From: Erythrobacter fulvus
GTDB lineage: Bacteria; Pseudomonadota; Alphaproteobacteria; Sphingomonadales; Sphingomonadaceae
NCBI RefSeq assembly: GCF_028595285.1
Contig: NZ_JAQQXQ010000001.1
Coordinates: 518,308 to 582,307, forward strand
Direction: 5' to 3'
DNA: 64,000 nucleotides
Shown: positions 18,121 to 26,966 of the stretch, in pieces
Layout: each line of letters starts with the position of its first letter
Numbering within the stretch: the first letter of the stretch is position 1
Notes under the pieces: generated by a model
Databases searched by the model: none
Told to the model about the DNA's origin: nothing
Seen by the model: only the letters and a program-made list of their open reading frames with translations
Translations under genes and position numbers: made by a program

Positions 18121-18882
18121 ATGGCCGGTCTGTCCCGCTCGATCGCCGGCCGCGTTGCCATTATTACCGGAGCCGCGAGCGGCATGGGCCGCGCGGCGGC
18201 GCGTCTGTTCGCGGCTGAGGGCGCGCATGTCGCCGTGACCGACCTCGATCTTGTCATCTGCGAGGCAGTCGCGGCGGAATGCGGGCCGAAAGCGCGCGCC
18301 TATGCGCTGGACGTGGCCGATGCCGGAGCGATCACCGGCACCGTCGAACGTATTGCGCAGGACTTCGGTCGGATCGACATTCTGGTGAACAATGCAGGTG
18401 TATCGAGCTTCTGCGGCCTCGATGATCCCGCTTGCGAGGATGTCTGGCACCGTGCTGTCGCAGTCATGCTGACCGCGCACCAGCGCATGGTGCGTGCCGC
18501 GCTGCCGTTCCTCATGCAAAGTGATGCGCCGCGGATCGTCAATATCGCAAGCACTGAAGGCCTCGGCGCGACGCCGGGCGATACGCCCTATGTCGCCGCC
18601 AAAACCGGAGTAATCGGCCTTACACGGGGGCTTGCAGTCGATCTCGGGCCTGAAGGCATCACAGTGAACTGCATCTGCCCCGGCCCGATCCGCACCGCAA
18701 TGACCGACGCCGTGGCGGAGGAGCACAAGGCAATCTTCGCCAAGCGCCGCACCGCGCTGCGTCGCTATGGCGAGCCCGAGGAAGTCGCGCACATCACGCT
18801 TTCACTGGTGCTGCCCGCCGCGAGCTACATCACCGGAACGGCGATCCCGGTGGACGGCGGCTTGATGGCGCGAAACGCCTGA
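18121..18882 (+). CDS. SDR family oxidoreductase
   Basis: A 253-residue short-chain dehydrogenase/reductase. The cofactor motif is TGAASGMG, with Asp in TDLD after the second strand suggesting NAD(H) preference; NNAG follows, and the catalytic Ser and YxxxK are in NIASTEG and YVAAKTG. The ending ITGTAIPVDGG is typical. Substrate unknown. It follows amn by 3 bases, so is likely made from the same mRNA, and is convergent with ridA, their stops 18 bases apart. Confidence 0.9.
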   Translation: MAGLSRSIAGRVAIITGAASGMGRAAARLFAAEGAHVAVTDLDLVICEAVAAECGPKARAYALDVADAGAITGTVERIAQDFGRIDILVNNAGVSSFCGLDDPACEDVWHRAVAVMLTAHQRMVRAALPFLMQSDAPRIVNIASTEGLGATPGDTPYVAAKTGVIGLTRGLAVDLGPEGITVNCICPGPIRTAMTDAVAEEHKAIFAKRRTALRRYGEPEEVAHITLSLVLPAASYITGTAIPVDGGLMARNA

Positions 18883-18900
18883 AAACGTGAGGCTGCCGAA

Positions 18901-19296
18901 TCAGGCGACCGCTGTCGCCTCGATCTCGATCATCACCGCCGGATCATAAAGACGCGTCACCCCGAGCAGAGTGCAGGCGATCTTCGATCCCGCCTCGATA
19001 TAGAGGGGCGTGGTCTGATCGGCCGTCGCCATGAAGGCATCGACATCAGTGGTGTAGATGTTCAGCCGGACGAGGTTGGCAGGCGTCATATCCGCCGCGG
19101 CAAGCGCATCACATAGGCACGCCCACGCACCCTTGAACTGCGCGACGATATCGCCGGGATGAAGCGCCGCGCCGTCGGCATCCGAAGCGGTCTGGCCCGA
19201 GAAATAGACTGTGCGCGTGACACCGCTGACCTCGACCGCGTGATTCAGCCCGAAATGCTCAAGCCACGGCGTCGGATTATGGGTTTTGATCTGCAT
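18901..19296 (-). CDS. Rid/YjgF family protein
   Basis: A 131-residue member of the RidA/YjgF/YER057c family; canonical RidA deaminates reactive enamine/imine intermediates. Visible features are TVYFSGQTASDADG and the C-terminal AVMIEIEATAVA, with LGVTRLYDPA before it. Because the canonical Arg region is not clear, a different Rid subfamily is possible. It lies downstream of rimK with a remarkable stem-loop right before its ATG that encloses its ribosome binding sequence. Confidence 0.85.
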   Translation of the reverse strand: MQIKTHNPTPWLEHFGLNHAVEVSGVTRTVYFSGQTASDADGAALHPGDIVAQFKGAWACLCDALAAADMTPANLVRLNIYTTDVDAFMATADQTTPLYIEAGSKIACTLLGVTRLYDPAVMIEIEATAVA

Positions 19297-19297
19297 T

Positions 19298-19329
19298 GGC
19301 TGTTTCCCTCCCCTTTTGCGGAAACAGCC
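19298..19329 (-). promoter_or_regulatory. 10-bp stem-loop enclosing the ridA ribosome binding sequence
   Basis: On the minus strand GGCTGTTTCC and GGAAACAGCC form a perfect 10-bp stem with a 12-base loop GCAAAAGGGGAG. The purine-rich ribosome binding sequence GGGGAGGG is split between loop and 3' arm and the stem ends one base before ATG. It starts 4 bases after the rimK stop. It may regulate ridA translation or act as a U-less terminator for the rimK operon. Confidence 0.65.
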
Positions 19330-19333
19330 TATC

Positions 19334-20239
19334 CTAACCCTGACCTTTCGTCTTGGTCTTTCCGTCCCTCGCGTTGGCGGCGATGAAATCGATGATCAGG
19401 CCCGCCACGTCCTTGCCCGTCGCGCTCTCGATACCTTCGAGGCCGGGCGAGGAATTGACCTCCATGATGACGGGGCCGTGATTGGATCGCAGCATGTCCA
19501 CCCCGCACACATTCAGACCCATGCGCTTGGCCGCGCGCACGGCGGTGGAGCGTTCCTCGGGGGTGATCTTGATCACCTCTGCACTGCCACCACGGTGGAG
19601 GTTGGAGCGGAATTCGTCCGGCGCGCCGGTGCGCTTCATCGCCGCGACGACCTTGCCGCCCACCACCAGCGCACGAATATCGGTGCCGCCGGCTTCCTTG
19701 ATGAATTCCTGTACCAGAATGTTGACGTTGGCGCCGCGAAACGCCTCGATCACAGACTTGGCGCTCGACATCGTCTCGGCCAGCACCACGCCGATCCCCT
19801 GCGTCCCTTCGATCAGCTTGATCACCACCGGCGGGCCCTTCACCGCCCTGATGATCTCCTCGGCCGCCTTGGGATCATTGGCATAGGCCGTCAGCGGCAG
19901 GCCGAGGCCATGCTTGGCAAGGATCTGCAAGCTGCGCAGCTTGTCGCGGCTGCGGCCGATGGCAACACTTTCGTTGAGCGACCAGATGCCGCGCATTTCG
20001 AACTGCCGCAGGATCGCGAGGCCGTAATTGGTGATCGAGGCCCCGATGCGCGGGATCACCGCGTCATAGGCGGGGATCGGTTTTCCGTTATAGAACACCT
20101 GCGGGCGGTGGCTGGCGATATGCACTGTGCAGCGCAGCGTGTTGAGAATATCGAGCTCATGGCCGCGCGCTTCGGCAGCCTCTTTCAGGCGCCGGTGCGA
20201 ATAGAGATTAGGGTTACGCGCCAGCATCGCGATTTTCAT
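19334..20239 (-). CDS. rimK: RimK-type alpha-L-glutamate ligase
   Basis: An ATP-grasp ligase of 301 residues; E. coli RimK (300) adds glutamates to the C-terminus of ribosomal protein S6. The N-terminus [27 protein letters not shown], the ATP-grasp blocks [18 protein letters not shown] and [25 protein letters not shown] with the metal-binding Glu/Asn are all present. It follows a RimB-like protease gene by 24 bases. rpsF is about 4 kb away on the other strand. The S6 tail here is not the acidic E. coli type, so the real target may differ. Confidence 0.93.
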   Translation of the reverse strand: MKIAMLARNPNLYSHRRLKEAAEARGHELDILNTLRCTVHIASHRPQVFYNGKPIPAYDAVIPRIGASITNYGLAILRQFEMRGIWSLNESVAIGRSRDKLRSLQILAKHGLGLPLTAYANDPKAAEEIIRAVKGPPVVIKLIEGTQGIGVVLAETMSSAKSVIEAFRGANVNILVQEFIKEAGGTDIRALVVGGKVVAAMKRTGAPDEFRSNLHRGGSAEVIKITPEERSTAVRAAKRMGLNVCGVDMLRSNHGPVIMEVNSSPGLEGIESATGKDVAGLIIDFIAANARDGKTKTKGQG

Positions 20240-20263
20240 GGGATACCTTTCGAATCCGGCAGT

Positions 20264-20719
20264 CTACCGGCGGCCCGGCCCCTTATCCGCATTTTCATCC
20301 GATTGCAGCCAAGAATGACCGCTATCGACGACGAAACGACGCCTGAGCGCGGTGCGCCCTATAAGCATCGGAAATTGCATCTGCGAACGGTCCGCTAGGC
20401 TGATTTCCGCCCGGAAGGTGTATTTACCGATGCTGAGAGGCGTCTTTATGACAAATCGCTGCTGCTGTTCGCCCATCGAACTGGTGATGCCGCGGATATC
20501 GACATGCACCGCCTCGCACACATGGCGCGCCCCGCCCCAGTTGACCGCGAAGCGCACAAAGCGCTGGCGATCACGGCGGAATTCGTCGAGCACTTCGGCA
20601 TGAAGCGAAGAGGTGCGCGCGCCGGTATCGATCTTGGCCGGTATGCCTGCCAGCCCAAGGTCGGGCAGGCCGATCCTCTCGCGCCAGCCAATGATTGTCG
20701 GAGGATTCTGGCCGCTCAA
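20264..20719 (-). CDS. rimB: RimB-like retropepsin-type protease (putative ATP-dependent zinc protease family)
   Basis: A 151-residue single-domain protein with the retropepsin-like signature IDTGARTSSLHA (31-42) and a second conserved segment FPMLIGRTAL. In pseudomonads the homologue RimB is encoded with RimK and limits or reverses S6 glutamylation (established for that system; applied here by inference). The gene overlaps the stop of a YncE-like lipoprotein gene by four bases and lies immediately upstream of rimK, so the three probably form one operon. Confidence 0.82.
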   Translation of the reverse strand: MSGQNPPTIIGWRERIGLPDLGLAGIPAKIDTGARTSSLHAEVLDEFRRDRQRFVRFAVNWGGARHVCEAVHVDIRGITSSMGEQQQRFVIKTPLSIGKYTFRAEISLADRSQMQFPMLIGRTALRRRFVVDSGHSWLQSDENADKGPGRR

Positions 20720-21726
20720 GGCAGGATCGCCATCCCGTCCCCGCCGTCACCCACTATCAGGCGGCGCAGCACCTTGCCGCTGGCGTAATCGACTTCGGCA
20801 ACAGTATCGCTGGCGGTTTCGGCGACGTAGATCTTCGATCCGTCGTCGGACCACAGGATCGTGACTTGAAAGCGGGCCTCTGCCTCGGCAGGACTGGAAA
20901 CTGCGACGGTGCGGATCACTTTCGCGGTCGCGGTGTCGATGACAGTGAGGCTGCCGTCCTGCAGATCGGACGTCACCGCAACATCGCCCTGCGGGCGCAC
21001 CGCGATGCGCAGCGGGAAACGCCCGGTGGCGACAGTCTCTCGCAATTCCATCGTCTGCGGATCGAGCGCGAAGGCCTGGTTCGAGCCGCGGGCCGAAACC
21101 CACAGGGTCGTGCCATCAGGAGAAAGCGCGATGCCTTCCGGCTCCTCCCCCACCGTCACCGACATTGGCGCACGGCGCGTGACGAGATCGACCCGTGTGA
21201 CCGTGCGCGAGCCGAGATCGGTCGTCCATGCAATCCGGCCATCGGGGCTGACGGCGAGCATGTGACTGCCTTGCTTGCCGGTGCCGGATTCGAACACCTG
21301 GCGAGCTTCGGAAAGCGGATCGCGGATCCAGAACACCGACTGCCGCCCCTCTGCGGTGGCATAGAGGTTGCCATTGGCATGCCAGACGATGCCATGCGGA
21401 CGGGCATTTTCGCCCAGATCAATGCTGGCCACCCTCTCAAGGCTGTCGGTAAGGAATATATCGATGCTGGTACCGCCATAGCAGGCCAACGCCACGTGGC
21501 GCCCGTCTGGCGAGGTCGCAAGTTCATGCGGGTTGGTGCAGCTCGGCAGGCGCAAGACTTCCTTGCCGGTTGCCAGATCGACCTTGGACAAGGTGTTTCC
21601 GCGCTTGTTGGCCACGAACAGCGTTGGCGGCATGACGGCGCCATCGGCCTGCTGCGGCGCGGCAGACGGCGCACAGGCGGCAAGCGTGAAAGCGAGGCCC
21701 CCGACCAGCATGGTGACAAATTTCAT
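20716..21726 (-). CDS. YncE-like seven-bladed beta-propeller lipoprotein
   Basis: A 336-residue exported protein with a lipoprotein signal (lipobox LAAC, acylated Cys at about residue 18). The rest consists of repeating propeller blades with SPDG motifs (TSPDGRHVAL, VSPDGRIAWT, LSPDGTTLWVSA) and DxxxxxV strands. Homologues bind quinones, DNA or unknown ligands; no enzyme motif is visible. Its last four bases overlap the rimB start, an unexpected coupling between an envelope protein and a cytosolic protease/ligase pair. Confidence 0.85.
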   Translation of the reverse strand: MKFVTMLVGGLAFTLAACAPSAAPQQADGAVMPPTLFVANKRGNTLSKVDLATGKEVLRLPSCTNPHELATSPDGRHVALACYGGTSIDIFLTDSLERVASIDLGENARPHGIVWHANGNLYATAEGRQSVFWIRDPLSEARQVFESGTGKQGSHMLAVSPDGRIAWTTDLGSRTVTRVDLVTRRAPMSVTVGEEPEGIALSPDGTTLWVSARGSNQAFALDPQTMELRETVATGRFPLRIAVRPQGDVAVTSDLQDGSLTVIDTATAKVIRTVAVSSPAEAEARFQVTILWSDDGSKIYVAETASDTVAEVDYASGKVLRRLIVGDGGDGMAILP

Positions 21727-21784
21727 GGCAAGCCCTCCCCTTGGCCAATGCGTGATGCAGATGTGAACCCGGTCGCGGTGCGAA

Positions 21785-22537
21785 TCAAGCGGCGAGGAAA
21801 TCCGCGATTGCTACGCCCATTTCGGGCTTGGTGACGCTGCTCATGTGGGTGCCGGGCACCTCGACATAGTGGGCATCTGGCAGCAGCGCGGCGAGATCCT
21901 CGGCAGAGCCATTATCCTGATCCTCGTCCCCGCAGATCACCGCGACCGGCATCGTGATGTTCGCCAGCATGGCAAGGTCGAAATCGTCCATTGCATCGAG
22001 CAGCAACCGCGCCGCCACGCGGTCCACCCCCTGCGACTTGAGGAAAGTGCGCGCCAGATAGGCCGGATCGCCGGGCTTGATGGTGTCGAACTCATCGATC
22101 ACCCGCTTGAAATGCGCGGCACGGCGCTGCCATTCGCCAAGGCCCGCCACCCCCATGCCGCAGATCGCAAGCCGCCGCGGCTGAAGGATGCCGTGGGCTA
22201 CCGCATGGATCGCGGTGCGCGCGCCCAGAGAGAAGCCGACGAGATCGAACCCGCCCGGCTCCAGTCCCAGATGCTCGGCCAGTGCGGCGACATCGCGCAC
22301 CAGTACGCCGGGGGGATAGGCGGCAGGATCATGCGGCGCTTCGCTGTCCCCGTGGACGCGGAAATCGGGCATGATCGCACGGAAGCCCGCCGCCGCGAGC
22401 CGCGCCCCATGGCCCCATTTGATCCAATTCATGTGGGCCGAGGAAAACAATCCGTGGAGCAGAATGACGGGGCGCCCTTCCCCCTCGATATGGATTGCAA
22501 GGCGGGTCCCGTCGAATGACGTGAAGTGGTCGGTCAC
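21785..22537 (-). CDS. Alpha/beta fold hydrolase
   Basis: A 250-residue alpha/beta hydrolase. It has the oxyanion-type LLHGLFSS, the nucleophile elbow GFSLGART, an acid residue in ICGDEDQDN and His in VPGTHMSS. The start is the GTG at 22537 that overlaps the stop of the upstream DsbA-family gene (GTGA); the longer frame to 22642 lies inside that gene. Substrate unknown; esterase, lactonase or C-C hydrolase are possible. Coupling to an HCCA-isomerase-like gene could suggest aromatic compound breakdown, but this is weak. Confidence 0.88.
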   Translation of the reverse strand: MTDHFTSFDGTRLAIHIEGEGRPVILLHGLFSSAHMNWIKWGHGARLAAAGFRAIMPDFRVHGDSEAPHDPAAYPPGVLVRDVAALAEHLGLEPGGFDLVGFSLGARTAIHAVAHGILQPRRLAICGMGVAGLGEWQRRAAHFKRVIDEFDTIKPGDPAYLARTFLKSQGVDRVAARLLLDAMDDFDLAMLANITMPVAVICGDEDQDNGSAEDLAALLPDAHYVEVPGTHMSSVTKPEMGVAIADFLAA

Positions 22538-23187
22538 CCGCGCTTCTCCAGCCCCTTCTGCTCCATCCGCCACTTGGCCATGGCGATCCGGTCCTGCCCG
22601 AAAAAGGGCTCGCCCTCGAACACGAGCGTCGGCACGCCCCAATGGCCCGCCGCTTCGAGCGCGGCCTGATTGGCGGCGATCTCGGCGTCGAGCGCCTCGG
22701 CATCGTGCTGCGCCTCCCCGTCAAGCTCGCAAAAGTCGAGCCCGGCGCGCTCGCAGGCGGGATACATGTGATCTTCAAGGTACCAATCGTCGGTGCTGCC
22801 GTCCCAGATGATCTTTGACACCTCGTCGGCAAAGGCGAGCCCCCTGCCTCGCCGCTCGGCCGCCTGCCCCATCCGGCATAGCCAGTGGATGTACGGCTGC
22901 TCCTCCGCAATCTCGCGCGTGGCGAGGTTCTGCACCACCGGATCGGGGCGCGGCCAGCGATAGGGGATGCCGAGCATCTGCGCGCTGCGCGCCGCATCGA
23001 TGAAGATGTAGCGCCCGACATTGGGATTGCCGGTGAACAAAATACCCGGATCGCGGATTGCGATCGGCAACACGGTGCGCAGCGCAATCGTGATGTCGTA
23101 TTCCGCCGCCATGGCGCGATACCGCCCGATAGCAAGGTAGGAATAGGGCGAGCGAAAGCTGAAGAACAGATCGGCGTGGAGCGTCAT
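22534..23187 (-). CDS. 2-hydroxychromene-2-carboxylate isomerase / DsbA family protein
   Basis: A 217-residue thioredoxin-fold protein of the DsbA/HCCA-isomerase group, which are kappa-GST-like. The N-terminal FFSFRSPYSYLA block, where classical DsbA would have CxxC, has no Cys pair, favouring the GSH-dependent isomerase branch. GHWGVPTLVFEGEPFFGQDR is the usual cis-Pro and C-terminal region. In naphthalene degraders such enzymes isomerise HCCA; here no such pathway is visible, so the activity is open. It overlaps the following hydrolase gene by four bases and is divergent from marR. Confidence 0.85.
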   Translation of the reverse strand: MTLHADLFFSFRSPYSYLAIGRYRAMAAEYDITIALRTVLPIAIRDPGILFTGNPNVGRYIFIDAARSAQMLGIPYRWPRPDPVVQNLATREIAEEQPYIHWLCRMGQAAERRGRGLAFADEVSKIIWDGSTDDWYLEDHMYPACERAGLDFCELDGEAQHDAEALDAEIAANQAALEAAGHWGVPTLVFEGEPFFGQDRIAMAKWRMEQKGLEKRG

Positions 23188-23242
23188 GAAGCCCTTGCTA
23201 GCGGGGTTCGGTAAAGGGTGCCAGCCCCGAGCATGTGGTCGC

Positions 23243-23278
23243 TTGCAGATAGTAAGCCCCCTTATTATATGCCCCTAT
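23243..23278 (+). promoter_or_regulatory. Candidate promoter and operator of marR-emrA-emrB
   Basis: TTGCAG (23243-23248) and TTATAT (23265-23270) are 16 bases apart, a plausible sigma-70 pair in otherwise GC-rich DNA. The -10 region runs into ATATGCCCCTATAT, whose ATAT ends are self-complementary and might be a MarR operator. The predicted start of RNA is within 2-3 bases of the marR ATG. Confidence 0.45.
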
Positions 23279-23722
23279 ATGATCATCGAGACCGGCTATC
23301 GACTCGCAGATAATTCGCGCCAGCTGCGCCGCCTGTTCGACGAGCGGGTACGCTGCCTCGGCCTGACAGGACCGCAGGCGCGGCTGCTGCTCTCGCTCGA
23401 GCGCAATCCGAACGAAAATCAGGTGTTCTATGCCGATCGGCTGGAAATCGAGCCGATCACACTCACCCGTATCGTTGACCGGCTGGAAGACGCCGGCTGG
23501 GTCGAAAGGCGCAGCGATCCGGCAGACCGCCGTGCGCGCATCCTTCATCTGACCGACAAGAGCCGCGGGATCGTGACCCGGCTGCGCGGGATCGTCGAGG
23601 CGCTGTTCGAAGACATGCTGCAAGGCATCGACGCCGCCGAACGCGCCGCCTTCGCGCATGCGCTGGACCGAATCGCCACCAATCTTGCCGCCGCCCGCCA
23701 GACCGAGACGATCAATGGCTGA
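23279..23722 (+). CDS. MarR family transcriptional regulator
   Basis: A 147-residue winged-helix regulator that likely represses the efflux operon it heads. The recognition region LTGPQARLLLSLERNPNENQVFYADRLEIEPITLTRIVDRLEDAGWVERR and the wing DRRARILHLTDKSR are typical MarR. ATG 23279 is chosen because homology starts there; there is no ribosome binding sequence upstream and the probable promoter lies so close that the message may be leaderless. The stop overlaps the EmrA-like start by eight bases. Confidence 0.9.
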   Translation: MIIETGYRLADNSRQLRRLFDERVRCLGLTGPQARLLLSLERNPNENQVFYADRLEIEPITLTRIVDRLEDAGWVERRSDPADRRARILHLTDKSRGIVTRLRGIVEALFEDMLQGIDAAERAAFAHALDRIATNLAAARQTETING

Positions 23723-24800
23723 AGCCGATCCTGCCCGCACCCCTACTGCCGCGAATATGGCCGAAAGCCCGCCGGAAACCGTCCGGACAAAGGATCGCCC
23801 GTGGTATCGCTGGGCGCTGATGCTTGCAGTGCCGCTGGCGCTGCTTGCCGGGACGCTGGTTTATTACTTCACCCTGCAAGGCAAGGTTTCGACAGATAAT
23901 GCCTATCTCCAGCAGGACATGGTCTCGATCAGCCCCGAGGTCGGCGGTCGGATAGTCGAGGTGCTGGTCAATGACGGCGACGAAGTCGAGGCTGGCCAGC
24001 TGCTCTTCCGGATCGATCCCCAACCCTACCGGCTCCAGATCGCCGAGGCCAATGCCGCGATCGCCAGCGCGCAGGCCAATCTCATCGCTCTAAGCAATGC
24101 GCCCGACCTGACCGGTGTGGACATCGACGCCGCGCGCGAGGACATCGGTTTCGCCCAGGCGCGGTTCGACCGCGTTGCGGCGTTGCGCGACAAGGGGTTC
24201 AGCACCAAGGCCGATTACGAGGCCGCCGAACAGGCGCTCGAACGGGCACGCGCCGCGCTGCGTCAGGCCGAGGCGCGCCAGCGCGAAGCCCGCGCGCGGC
24301 TTGCAACCGGCGCGGCGGTGCCGGGCGTTAATCCGCAGATCGCCGCTGCCGAGGCGCGCAAGGCCAATGCCGCGCTCGCGCTCGATCGCACCGAAGTCCG
24401 CGCCCCCGCCGCAGGCCGTGTGGCGCAGGCAGATCGTCTGCAGATCGGCCAGCAGGCGGTACCCAACCTTCCGGTGCTGACGCTGGTCAAGACCGGATCG
24501 ACCTATGTCGAAGCCAATTTCAAGGAAACCGATCTCGACACGATGCGCGTCGGGCAGCGTGCCGAAATCCGCTTCGATGCCTATCCCGACGTGGTGCTGG
24601 AAGGCCATGTCGCCTCGATCGGGGCAGGTACAGGTTCGGAATTCTCGGTCATCCCTGCGCAGAACGCGACCGGCAACTGGGTCAAGGTGACGCAGCGCGT
24701 GCCGGTGCGCATCGCGATAGACGGGGACAGCCCGCGCCAGCTGATTGCGGGTCTATCGAGCGAGGTCACGGTCTTTACCGACGATAACGGCCCGCGCTGA
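23715..24800 (+). CDS. emrA: HlyD/EmrA family membrane fusion protein
   Basis: Periplasmic adaptor linking an inner-membrane DHA2 transporter to an outer-membrane channel. The 361-residue protein has a cytoplasmic N-terminus, one membrane helix (WALMLAVPLALLAGTLVYYF), the first lipoyl half (VSTDNAYLQQDMVSISPEVGGRI), an alpha-helical hairpin rich in Ala/Arg/Glu, and the second lipoyl/beta-barrel part (APAAGRVAQAD). The start ATG 23715 overlaps the end of marR. emrB follows immediately. Confidence 0.92.
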   Translation: MAEADPARTPTAANMAESPPETVRTKDRPWYRWALMLAVPLALLAGTLVYYFTLQGKVSTDNAYLQQDMVSISPEVGGRIVEVLVNDGDEVEAGQLLFRIDPQPYRLQIAEANAAIASAQANLIALSNAPDLTGVDIDAAREDIGFAQARFDRVAALRDKGFSTKADYEAAEQALERARAALRQAEARQREARARLATGAAVPGVNPQIAAAEARKANAALALDRTEVRAPAAGRVAQADRLQIGQQAVPNLPVLTLVKTGSTYVEANFKETDLDTMRVGQRAEIRFDAYPDVVLEGHVASIGAGTGSEFSVIPAQNATGNWVKVTQRVPVRIAIDGDSPRQLIAGLSSEVTVFTDDNGPR

Positions 24801-24801
24801 C

Positions 24802-26388
24802 GTGGCCAGCAGGGCTGCTTCCTCCGCGATGGTGCCCGCTGATCAGGTCGCGCCGCCGTTGCGCGACGTGGCGGAACTGGAGACGCGCAACTACAGGCTG
24901 ATGATCCTCGGGGTGATGGCGGCATCGCTGTTGCAGATCCTCGACACCACGATCGCCAATGTCGCGCTGCCGCACATGCAGAGTTCATTGGGCGCGACGG
25001 TTGATACCGTCACCTGGGTGCTTACCAGCTATATCATCGCCTCTGCCGTGGCGTTGCCGATCACCGGCTGGCTGGCCGACCGGATCGGTGCGCGGCGCCT
25101 GTTCATCCTTTCGGTCGCAGGATTCATCAGTGTCTCAATGCTGTGCGGGATTGCGCAGAACCTTGAGGAGATGGTGGCCTTCCGCGCGCTGCAAGGCGTG
25201 GCGGGAGCGTTCATCGCGCCGCTCAGTCAGGCTTTCATGCTGGATACCACCCGGCCCAGCCGTCACCCGCAGGTCATGGCAATTTGGGGTATGGGGATCA
25301 TGATCGGCCCGATCCTCGGCCCCATCCTCGGCGGGTGGCTGACCGAAACCGCGAACTGGCGCTGGGTATTTTTCGTCAACCTGCCAGTCGGCGCGCTTTC
25401 GCTGGCGATCCTTATCACCTGCCTGCCGCAGCGCCCCCAGCGCAGGCGGCGTTTCGACCTGACCGGCTTTGCGTTGATGGCGGTAGCACTGGCTGCATTC
25501 CAGTTGTTGCTCGATCGCGGCAACCAGCTCGACTGGCTCGCCTCGGGCGAGATCTGGGCCTATCTGCTGGTGACCCTGTCGGCGACATGGATGGCTGTGG
25601 TGCACTTTGCCACCGCTCCCGCCCCGATGTTTGAACGCGCGCTGTTTGCCGACCGCAATTTCGCCATCGCGTTGTTTTTCATGATCGTGATCGGGATCGT
25701 GATGTTTGCGGTAATGGCGCTGCTGCCGCCGATGCTCCAGAACCTGTTCGGTTACGGCGTGATCGATACCGGCATCGTGCTGATGCCGCGCGGCGTGGGC
25801 ATCCTGATCTCGATGCAGGTTTCCGGCCTGCTGATGCGGCGCGGAATCGATGCGCGGCCCGTGGTGGCGAGCGGCTTCCTGATCTGCGCGGTCTCGCTAT
25901 GGCAAATGGCGCACTGGTCGCTCGCCGTGGACGAGATGCACGTGATCGTCAGCGGGCTGCTCCAGGGCCTCGGGATGGGGCTGGTGTTCATCCCCTTGCA
26001 AGTCAGCGCCTTTGCCACGCTCAGCCCCAGCTTACGCACCGACGGATCGAGCCTCCTCAATCTGTTCCGCTCGCTTGGGGCCTCGGCCGGGATTTCGTGG
26101 ATGACGGTGCTGCTCGCCCGCAATCTCCAGACCGCTCATGCCGATCTCGGCAGCCACGTGACGGCGGCGACAGGGAGCATCGTCGACTTTTCGACCACCG
26201 ACCGCTTTCAGGTGCTGGGAGACATGGCGATGACGCTGGTCGATGCCGAAGTGAACCGCCAGGCCGCGATGATCGCCTACATCGACGATTTCTGGCTGAT
26301 GATGTGGATCACCATAGCCGCCGCGCCGCTGGCTTTCCTGATGCGCGGAAATACGCGGCCCGCAGGCCCGGTCACGCTTGCGGAATAA
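24802..26388 (+). CDS. emrB: DHA2 family multidrug MFS transporter (EmrB type)
   Basis: Inner-membrane drug/H+ antiporter of about 528 residues with the 14-helix DHA2 architecture. Motif A-like GWLADRIGARRLF follows helix 2, and the helix-1 segment LLQILDTTIANVALPHM is the EmrB hallmark. Together with EmrA it should export toxic hydrophobic compounds, and marR upstream gives drug-inducible control (inference). The GTG at 24802, 2 bases after emrA, is used; ATG 24829 is equally possible. It is convergent with a lipoprotein gene 7 bases away. Confidence 0.92.
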   Translation: MASRAASSAMVPADQVAPPLRDVAELETRNYRLMILGVMAASLLQILDTTIANVALPHMQSSLGATVDTVTWVLTSYIIASAVALPITGWLADRIGARRLFILSVAGFISVSMLCGIAQNLEEMVAFRALQGVAGAFIAPLSQAFMLDTTRPSRHPQVMAIWGMGIMIGPILGPILGGWLTETANWRWVFFVNLPVGALSLAILITCLPQRPQRRRRFDLTGFALMAVALAAFQLLLDRGNQLDWLASGEIWAYLLVTLSATWMAVVHFATAPAPMFERALFADRNFAIALFFMIVIGIVMFAVMALLPPMLQNLFGYGVIDTGIVLMPRGVGILISMQVSGLLMRRGIDARPVVASGFLICAVSLWQMAHWSLAVDEMHVIVSGLLQGLGMGLVFIPLQVSAFATLSPSLRTDGSSLLNLFRSLGASAGISWMTVLLARNLQTAHADLGSHVTAATGSIVDFSTTDRFQVLGDMAMTLVDAEVNRQAAMIAYIDDFWLMMWITIAAAPLAFLMRGNTRPAGPVTLAE

Positions 26389-26394
26389 CGCCGC

Positions 26395-26961
26395 TCAGCG
26401 GAAGAAGCACTGGGTGCCGGCGTAAAGCATCTCGACCTTGTCGCCCGCGATGAAACCGCCGATCCGCTGTCCCAGCGCAAATTCCTCGCCAAGCGTGCTG
26501 CCTTCGACCGGTGCATATCCAGGCGCGCTTTCGGCAAGGCTGCGTGCAGAACCGACCTGCACATCGCCTGCGAGCTTCACGACGCCCGTTGCCGGCGCAT
26601 CGCCGTCCTGGGCAAGGTGCCAGTTCCACCCGACCAGCCGGCCCTGCTGGAAATGCGCGGTCAGCCCGCCCGCGAAATCGGTGAAGATAATCGGCCCCGC
26701 GCCACATTCGGGATTGGACCCCGTGCGCAGCGGTGCGCCCAGTGCCTTGGCCAGCGCGGTTTCGACCTCCTGCTGGCCGGCAGCGAAATAGAACGCCTCC
26801 GATCCCGCTGCGAGCCCTTCGCCACGCAGTTCGACTGCATTGGCCGCCAGCGGCTGCTGCACCCCCTCGCCCTGCTGGCGTTGGGCCGGGCTCGGCACCT
26901 CGCCGCTGTCGCAAGCCGAAAGAGCCAGTGCCGCGGCGAGCGCAACCAGACCGAACCGCAT
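26395..26961 (-). CDS. Putative lipoprotein of unknown function
   Basis: 188 residues beginning MRFGLVALAAALALSACDSG, a clear lipoprotein signal with Cys at about 18. The rest is soluble and mixed, with one Cys in NPECGAG and one in GTQCFFR near the C-terminus that could form a disulfide. I recognise no domain. ATG 26961 was chosen for the signal peptide; the upstream frame overlaps asd. It follows asd by only 5 bases and so is expressed from the same transcript. Confidence 0.8.
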   Translation of the reverse strand: MRFGLVALAAALALSACDSGEVPSPAQRQQGEGVQQPLAANAVELRGEGLAAGSEAFYFAAGQQEVETALAKALGAPLRTGSNPECGAGPIIFTDFAGGLTAHFQQGRLVGWNWHLAQDGDAPATGVVKLAGDVQVGSARSLAESAPGYAPVEGSTLGEEFALGQRIGGFIAGDKVEMLYAGTQCFFR

Positions 26962-26966
26962 CGGCC

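Noticed and set aside
18876..18907. CGCCTGA/TCAGGCG inverted repeat between the SDR and ridA stops
   Set aside because: Only 7 bp with an 18-base loop, and both arms are within the coding ends; too weak for a terminator call.
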